From NCBI GenBank assembly GCA_016933275.1, contig JAFGBI010000314.1:1-45690 (forward strand): a stretch of DNA of 45,690 nt, read 5' to 3'. A model generated the notes under the pieces. The model was not told where the DNA came from. It ran no database searches and saw only the letters and a list, made by a program, of their open reading frames with translations. Positions within the stretch are counted from its first letter, which is position 1; every line of letters begins with the position of its first letter. The translations under genes were made by a program, and so were the position numbers. The DNA comes from Polyangiaceae bacterium. GTDB lineage: Bacteria > Myxococcota_A > Polyangia > Polyangiales > Polyangiaceae. Positions 41,764 through 45,690 of this stretch are shown piece by piece.

Positions 41764-43419
41764 ATGACGTGCGCAGCCCGTGCTTGGGTGTGCCCGCTCG
41801 CGATGGGCGTGGTCGCGGCTTCGGCGTCGAGCTCCAACGCCTGGGCGCAGGGCGTCTCGATCGTCCGCGAGGCGAGCCCGGCCAGCGATCGCGGGTTCTT
41901 CGTGCAGGACGCCGAGGTGACGGGCAAGCTCGCCCTACATGCAGCGGCTGCCGTGGAATACGCGGAGGAGCCCCTCGTCCTGGTCACCTCGAGTCAGCAC
42001 CGCGACCGCATCGTGACCCAGGAGATCTCCGCGCGGGCCGGGCTCGCCTTGGCGATCCGTCACCGCGTGCTCCTGGCCGTCGAACTCCCGGTGGCGGTCT
42101 CCCGCCAGTCCGACGCCCCACCGCGCGGTGAGGGTGTGCTGCCTCGACCCGGGAACGGTCCCGAGCTCGGAGACGCCCGGGGATGGGTTCGAGTTCGGGT
42201 GCTCGGTCACGCCGACAGCGATCTGCGGCTATCGCTCGCCGCCTCCTGGTGGGTGCCCTCCGGGGCGCGGGACTCCGTCTCCAGCGACGATCGCGTCCGC
42301 GGCGGCGGGAGCGCAATCCTGGGCGGCAAGGGGGATCGCCATGACTGGTCGCTCGAGGCCGGAGCTCGTACCCGACGCGCCACGGAGCTAGAGGGGGCGG
42401 TTCCGCTGCGAATTGGCACGGTGGCGCTGGCCGGAGCCGCCATCCGGTTCGCGCTCGATGGCAAGGAGCGCTTCGACGCCGGCGCGGAGCTCGGCGCTGA
42501 GGCGACCCTGTCCAATGGCGCAAAGCTCTTCGACCCGCGCTCGACCCGCGGGCTCGCGCTCGGCACCCTGCGCTGGCGCCCGGGGGGTTCCCCTTTCGTG
42601 GTATCGACGGCCGCGGGGCCCGGGCTCGGGGCAGCTCCGGGGACGGGCGAGTGGCGTGGGATCCTCCGGCTCGGGTGGTCGCCGTTGATCGAGCCCCCCC
42701 CGACCGACCACGACCACGACGGGATTCCCGACCTGAGTGATGCGTGCCCGCGCCTCCCCGGAACCGAATCCTTCGATCCGAGCATGCACGGTTGCCCCGA
42801 GCCGCCCAGCGACCGCGACGCCGACAGTATCCCTGACGTCTTCGACGCCTGCCCGCGGAGACCGGGGGTCCCGACCGGGGCGCGAGCTACCCATGGCTGT
42901 CCAGCGCCGAAACCCGACCGCGACCAGGACGGCATCCTCGACATCCACGATGCGTGCCCAGATGACGCCGGGCCTGCGCGCTCCGAGCCAGCCTCGAACG
43001 GGTGCCCGGCCCCACCAGAGCCCACACCCGACACCCCCATCGCCGAGCTCGTCGCCGACAGGATCTACATCTCGGAGAAGGTTCAGTTCGACACCGGCAC
43101 TGCCCACTTGAAGCCGGAGAGCGACACGGTGTTGACGGAGGTGGCGAGGGTGCTGGCGGCACACCCTGACCTCTTGCGCCTCGAGGTCCAGGGGCACACC
43201 GACGATACGGGCTCTCCCGAGCTCAACCTTGGATTGTCCACGGAACGCGCCGAAGCGGTGGTGGCCTGGTTGATCGAGCATCAAGTCGACGCCCAGCGAC
43301 TGCTGCCCAGAGGCTATGGGTCGGAGCGCCCCCTCGACGACAACTCCACCCCTGAAGGCCGAGAGCGCAACCGTCGCGTCGAATTCCATGTGGTCGATCC
43401 GGAGGGAGCTCCGCCTTGA
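41764..43419 (+). CDS. OmpA-family protein with TSP3 calcium-binding repeats
   Basis: A 551-residue outer-membrane protein and first gene of a four-gene operon. Signal peptide ends about residue 29 (NAWAQ). A beta-rich region (30-310) likely forms a barrel. Three thrombospondin type-3 repeats follow ('DHDHDGIPDLSDACP', 'DRDADSIPDVFDACP', 'DRDQDGILDIHDACP', about 315-400), which bind calcium. The C-terminal OmpA peptidoglycan-binding domain (about 440-545) contains 'VQFDTGTAHLKPES', 'LEVQGHTDDTGSPELN' and 'LPRGYGSERPLDDNSTPEG'. It probably links the outer membrane to the murein. The TTG start of the next gene overlaps its stop. Confidence 0.9.
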   Translation: MTCAARAWVCPLAMGVVAASASSSNAWAQGVSIVREASPASDRGFFVQDAEVTGKLALHAAAAVEYAEEPLVLVTSSQHRDRIVTQEISARAGLALAIRHRVLLAVELPVAVSRQSDAPPRGEGVLPRPGNGPELGDARGWVRVRVLGHADSDLRLSLAASWWVPSGARDSVSSDDRVRGGGSAILGGKGDRHDWSLEAGARTRRATELEGAVPLRIGTVALAGAAIRFALDGKERFDAGAELGAEATLSNGAKLFDPRSTRGLALGTLRWRPGGSPFVVSTAAGPGLGAAPGTGEWRGILRLGWSPLIEPPPTDHDHDGIPDLSDACPRLPGTESFDPSMHGCPEPPSDRDADSIPDVFDACPRRPGVPTGARATHGCPAPKPDRDQDGILDIHDACPDDAGPARSEPASNGCPAPPEPTPDTPIAELVADRIYISEKVQFDTGTAHLKPESDTVLTEVARVLAAHPDLLRLEVQGHTDDTGSPELNLGLSTERAEAVVAWLIEHQVDAQRLLPRGYGSERPLDDNSTPEGRERNRRVEFHVVDPEGAPP

Positions 43420-44663
43420 CTCGCTGGGCCGCGAGATTTTCCCGCTCTCGGCTGGGCGTCCTTGCTCTGGGCTTCACGGCAACCGCGCTCGCCGCCCCCC
43501 CCGAGCCCGATCTCGGACCGAGCGTCCTGCAGGTGCCGGTCAAGGAATACGAGGCAGAGCAGGGGATCTTGACCCCGATCCCGGTTTCCATCGAGCTGCC
43601 TCCCCAGATCGCCGCCGCCCGCGTGCTCCTCCACTACCGGACCTTCGGGTCGAGCCGGTGGGTGTCCCTCGAGCTCGTTCGGCAAGGCGGCCAATGGACC
43701 GGGGCCATCCCTTGCCTGGAGGTCAGCACGATCACCGGAGACGTCTCCTATTACCTCCGGGTTCATGACGTAGATGGAGCGGTCGTCGCCTACAGCGGCA
43801 CCCGCGCCCTACCCTACAAGGTGCGGATCGTGCATGACTCGGCCCGCTCGTCCGAAACGCTCGACCGACCTCGCTGTCCGGATCCGAGCGATTGTCCCGC
43901 GGGGCTACCAGGGTGTCCGAGCGAGGAGGTAGAGCAGGTCCCGTGCAAGTCGAACCGTGATTGTGAGGGCGGCTCGAAATGCGGGTGGCGGGGTCTCTGC
44001 GAGGTCGACCATCGCGAGCATTTCCGACTCGGCCTCGACCTCGCACAAGACTTCGGGCTCATCGATACCACCGGGGCCTGCTCGCTCGAGAGTCAGGAGA
44101 CCCGTGGCTACCTCTGCCATCGCGAGTACGACGGAGCGCAGTACTACGGAACCCCGGCCTACACCAACGAGCCGGTGCGCGCCGCGGTCGGACCGACCCG
44201 CGTCGTGGCGGGATTCGACGTTGCCGTGGGGCCAGACGCCGCGCTCGGGCTCCGTCTCGGGTTCGCATTTCGCGGTGCCGGCCCCACCGCCCCCGGCGGG
44301 ATCGAGTTCCTCCCGTTGCTGATCGAGGGCCGCGTGACACACTGGTTCGGCGACGACCCATTCGAAGCCAGCGGGCTTCGACCGTTCGCTTTCCTCTCGG
44401 GCGGCTATGCCATGTTCGACTTCAAGGCTCGCACCCACATCCGCGAGGATCCTCGCACCGGCGGGCGCCAAACCGGCAACGACCTCGATCAGCAGCTCGA
44501 GGTCCGGAAGCGCGCCGGTGACGTCTTTCTTGGCGCCGGTGCAGGCGCATCCCTCGTCGTGTGGAAACACGCGGCCCTCCGTGGGGACGTGACCGCCGCC
44601 GCGGTGTTTCCCTTCGGCGCCTTCGTGGTCACGCCGCGGCTCGGGGCGGAGGTGGGCTTCTGA
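43416..44663 (+). CDS. Cys-rich outer-membrane beta-barrel protein
   Basis: A 415-residue exported protein with a TTG start overlapping the OmpA stop by four bases and a GGAGG ribosome site about 10 bp upstream. The signal peptide ends near residue 27 (ALAAP). An Ig-like N-terminal domain (about 40-135) is followed by a Cys-rich linker ('CPAGLPGCPSEEVEQVPCKS', 'DCEGGSKCGWRGLCEV'). A C-terminal region with 'LRLGFAFRG', 'LPLLIEGRVTHWFG', 'LRPFAFLSGGYAMFDFKART' and a last strand 'FVVTPRLGAEVGF' looks like an 8-strand outer-membrane barrel. I do not know a named family. It probably works with the preceding OmpA-like protein. Confidence 0.8.
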   Translation: MTRWAARFSRSRLGVLALGFTATALAAPPEPDLGPSVLQVPVKEYEAEQGILTPIPVSIELPPQIAAARVLLHYRTFGSSRWVSLELVRQGGQWTGAIPCLEVSTITGDVSYYLRVHDVDGAVVAYSGTRALPYKVRIVHDSARSSETLDRPRCPDPSDCPAGLPGCPSEEVEQVPCKSNRDCEGGSKCGWRGLCEVDHREHFRLGLDLAQDFGLIDTTGACSLESQETRGYLCHREYDGAQYYGTPAYTNEPVRAAVGPTRVVAGFDVAVGPDAALGLRLGFAFRGAGPTAPGGIEFLPLLIEGRVTHWFGDDPFEASGLRPFAFLSGGYAMFDFKARTHIREDPRTGGRQTGNDLDQQLEVRKRAGDVFLGAGAGASLVVWKHAALRGDVTAAAVFPFGAFVVTPRLGAEVGF

Positions 44664-45055
44664 TGCCGATCCTGCCGCGCACGGGCTCGCGCTGGCTGTC
44701 CCTCGCGCTGGTGGGGGTGATGCCGCTCGTGGGCGGCGCCTGCGCTGCGGATGAGGGCGTGCAGCCGGAGCCCGAGCTGACGACGCCTGGGGTCTTCATC
44801 GGCTACGAACCAGAGGACGGTGGGGTCGCGATCATCAGGGTGCTCGAGGCGCTCCGCTTCCAAGGCGGCCTCACGCTCTTCGTCACCCTCTACGCCCCGG
44901 TTGCCGAGGACTTCGCCGAGGCGCGCGAGCTCGCGCGCGATCCGAATCTCCCCGTCAGCGCTTGGTCCGTGATGATGGGCGACCGTGACCTCACGAACTA
45001 CGAAATCCTCTGGTACCGCTCGCTCGCACCGGAGGATCGGGACGCCATTCCATGA
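44663..45055 (+). CDS. Small lipoprotein, third gene of the OmpA operon
   Basis: A 130-residue predicted lipoprotein (lipobox VGGAC, Cys27). Its ATG overlaps the upstream stop (TGATG, 44661-44665), so the start is secure; the longer frame to 44561 is a shadow. The mature part has 'GVFIGYEPEDGGVAIIRVLE' and 'LRFQGGLTLFVTLYAPVAED'. No family was recognised, and function is unknown. The operon context suggests an accessory of the envelope barrel/OmpA proteins. Confidence 0.75.
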   Translation: MPILPRTGSRWLSLALVGVMPLVGGACAADEGVQPEPELTTPGVFIGYEPEDGGVAIIRVLEALRFQGGLTLFVTLYAPVAEDFAEARELARDPNLPVSAWSVMMGDRDLTNYEILWYRSLAPEDRDAIP

Positions 45056-45543
45056 TGGGCGCGTGCATCGAACGTCGGTCGAAGTGGATCGGGGCGGCCC
45101 TGTCCGTCGGCGCTGCAGTCCCGTTCGGGTGCGATCGGGACGTCGAGATCTACGACGCGCCGGCCGCACCCACCGTCACCACGACCACCGTGCCGGATGC
45201 CGGTTCGGCGCTCGAAGTAGTCGAGGTCGACTTCGAGGCCCCGGAGAACGTGCCCTGCGAGGACCGGGCCTACGCCCTGTGCGAGGGCGGCACCGACTGG
45301 CCCTGCATGCCGGAGGTCTACATCGATCCGGCGATCGAGAACTGCTTCAGCGAGACGGGCTGTCGAGTCGATGGCTGGGTCGAGGTCGATTTCGGCGACG
45401 ACCATTGCGCCGAGGAGCTCCGAATGGAGGACCCGGATCCCGAGTTCGTGTCCTGTCTGGTGGCGCGGCTCACCGCCGGCCGGTGCTCCTGTGCGCCGAT
45501 CTCCCGAACTTTCTTCCTCGGCGTCGGCAACGACGGCTGCTAG
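45052..45543 (+). CDS. Small Cys-rich lipoprotein, fourth gene of the OmpA operon
   Basis: A 163-residue predicted lipoprotein. The N-terminal signal ends VPFGC (Cys27). The start overlaps the previous stop (ATGA, 45052-45055). The mature part begins with a Thr/Ala/Pro linker, then has ten cysteines, including a CSC pair ('CEDRAYALCEGGTDWPC', 'CFSETGCRVDGWVEVDFG', 'CLVARLTAGRCSCAPI'), suggesting disulphide-stabilised folding outside the cytoplasm. A motif like 'VEVDFGDDHC' may be part of a TonB/OMP-associated beta-domain, but this is speculative. Nothing is seen in the last 147 bp (45544-45690). Confidence 0.75.
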   Translation: MMGACIERRSKWIGAALSVGAAVPFGCDRDVEIYDAPAAPTVTTTTVPDAGSALEVVEVDFEAPENVPCEDRAYALCEGGTDWPCMPEVYIDPAIENCFSETGCRVDGWVEVDFGDDHCAEELRMEDPDPEFVSCLVARLTAGRCSCAPISRTFFLGVGNDGC

Positions 45544-45690
45544 ATCACCGTTCCATCCCCGGCGACAGCGGATCGCGCGAACGGGGGTTTCGCCGACCCG
45601 ATTGCGTTCCACGATGGCCGGACGGAGGACGGGAAGCGGCCATGGCTGGGGTTTCGGCTGCGGCAAGGGGGTTTCGGCGGTGGTGGTCGG

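Noticed and set aside
1..45690. CRISPR arrays, tRNA or rRNA genes, and known defence systems
   Set aside because: No regularly spaced direct repeats, tRNA-like cloverleaf or rRNA stretches were seen by eye, and no Cas, restriction or toxin-antitoxin proteins.

Overview
The window is high-GC, gene-dense DNA that looks like a myxobacterium (Myxococcota, probably the Polyangia side). The evidence is a Hanks-type Ser/Thr kinase with a Pro/Ala-rich extracytoplasmic tail, many lipoproteins of unknown function, a large VWA lipoprotein, TSP3/OmpA proteins, TPR plus beta-barrel proteins, GTP-type PEPCK, GTG/TTG starts and tight stop-start overlaps. No rRNA, tRNA or CRISPR was seen. The assignment rests on gene content only.

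Layout. (1) 1-470: decayed 3' end of an IS110-family transposase. (2) 759-7783: a divergent metal-import locus, the most coherent system here. Leftward: a TonB-dependent receptor carrying its own TonB C-terminal-like domain, then two paralogous lipoproteins. Rightward: an ECF-type transporter, NikM-NikN(PDGLE) fusion, NikQ and NikO. Between them is a perfect 8-bp inverted repeat with a 13-bp spacer (5019-5047). It resembles a NikR box, and the candidate -10 elements of both divergent promoters lie inside it. I read this as an outer-to-inner-membrane nickel import system under one operator; nikR itself is not in the window. (3) 7803-10821: TPR/beta-barrel protein and Ser/Thr kinase. (4) 11169-19260: tamA-tamB-(small ORF)-rsmE, all leftward. 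(5) 19645-23134: a segment with three copies of a roughly 85-160 bp dispersed repeat (two inverted around three genes, a third after a winged-helix ORF) and a short palindromic repeat that recurs at 34431. (6) 23139-26523: orphan OmpR-type response regulator and large VWA lipoprotein, separated by an intrinsic terminator. (7) 26866-37911: uvrC, VanW-family protein, dual-specificity phosphatase, TetR regulator plus M15-like peptidase, holB, thiE, a duplicated-domain secreted protein and a clear Ser/Thr pseudokinase. (8) 38088-41644: pckG divergent from an orphan radical SAM protein with an extra C-terminal Cys cluster. (9) 41764-45543: a four-gene envelope operon (OmpA/TSP3 protein, Cys-rich beta-barrel, two small lipoproteins) with every junction overlapping.

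The genes are a mix of conserved housekeeping genes and lineage-specific envelope and signalling genes. Function calls rest on motifs read by eye; no database search was run.
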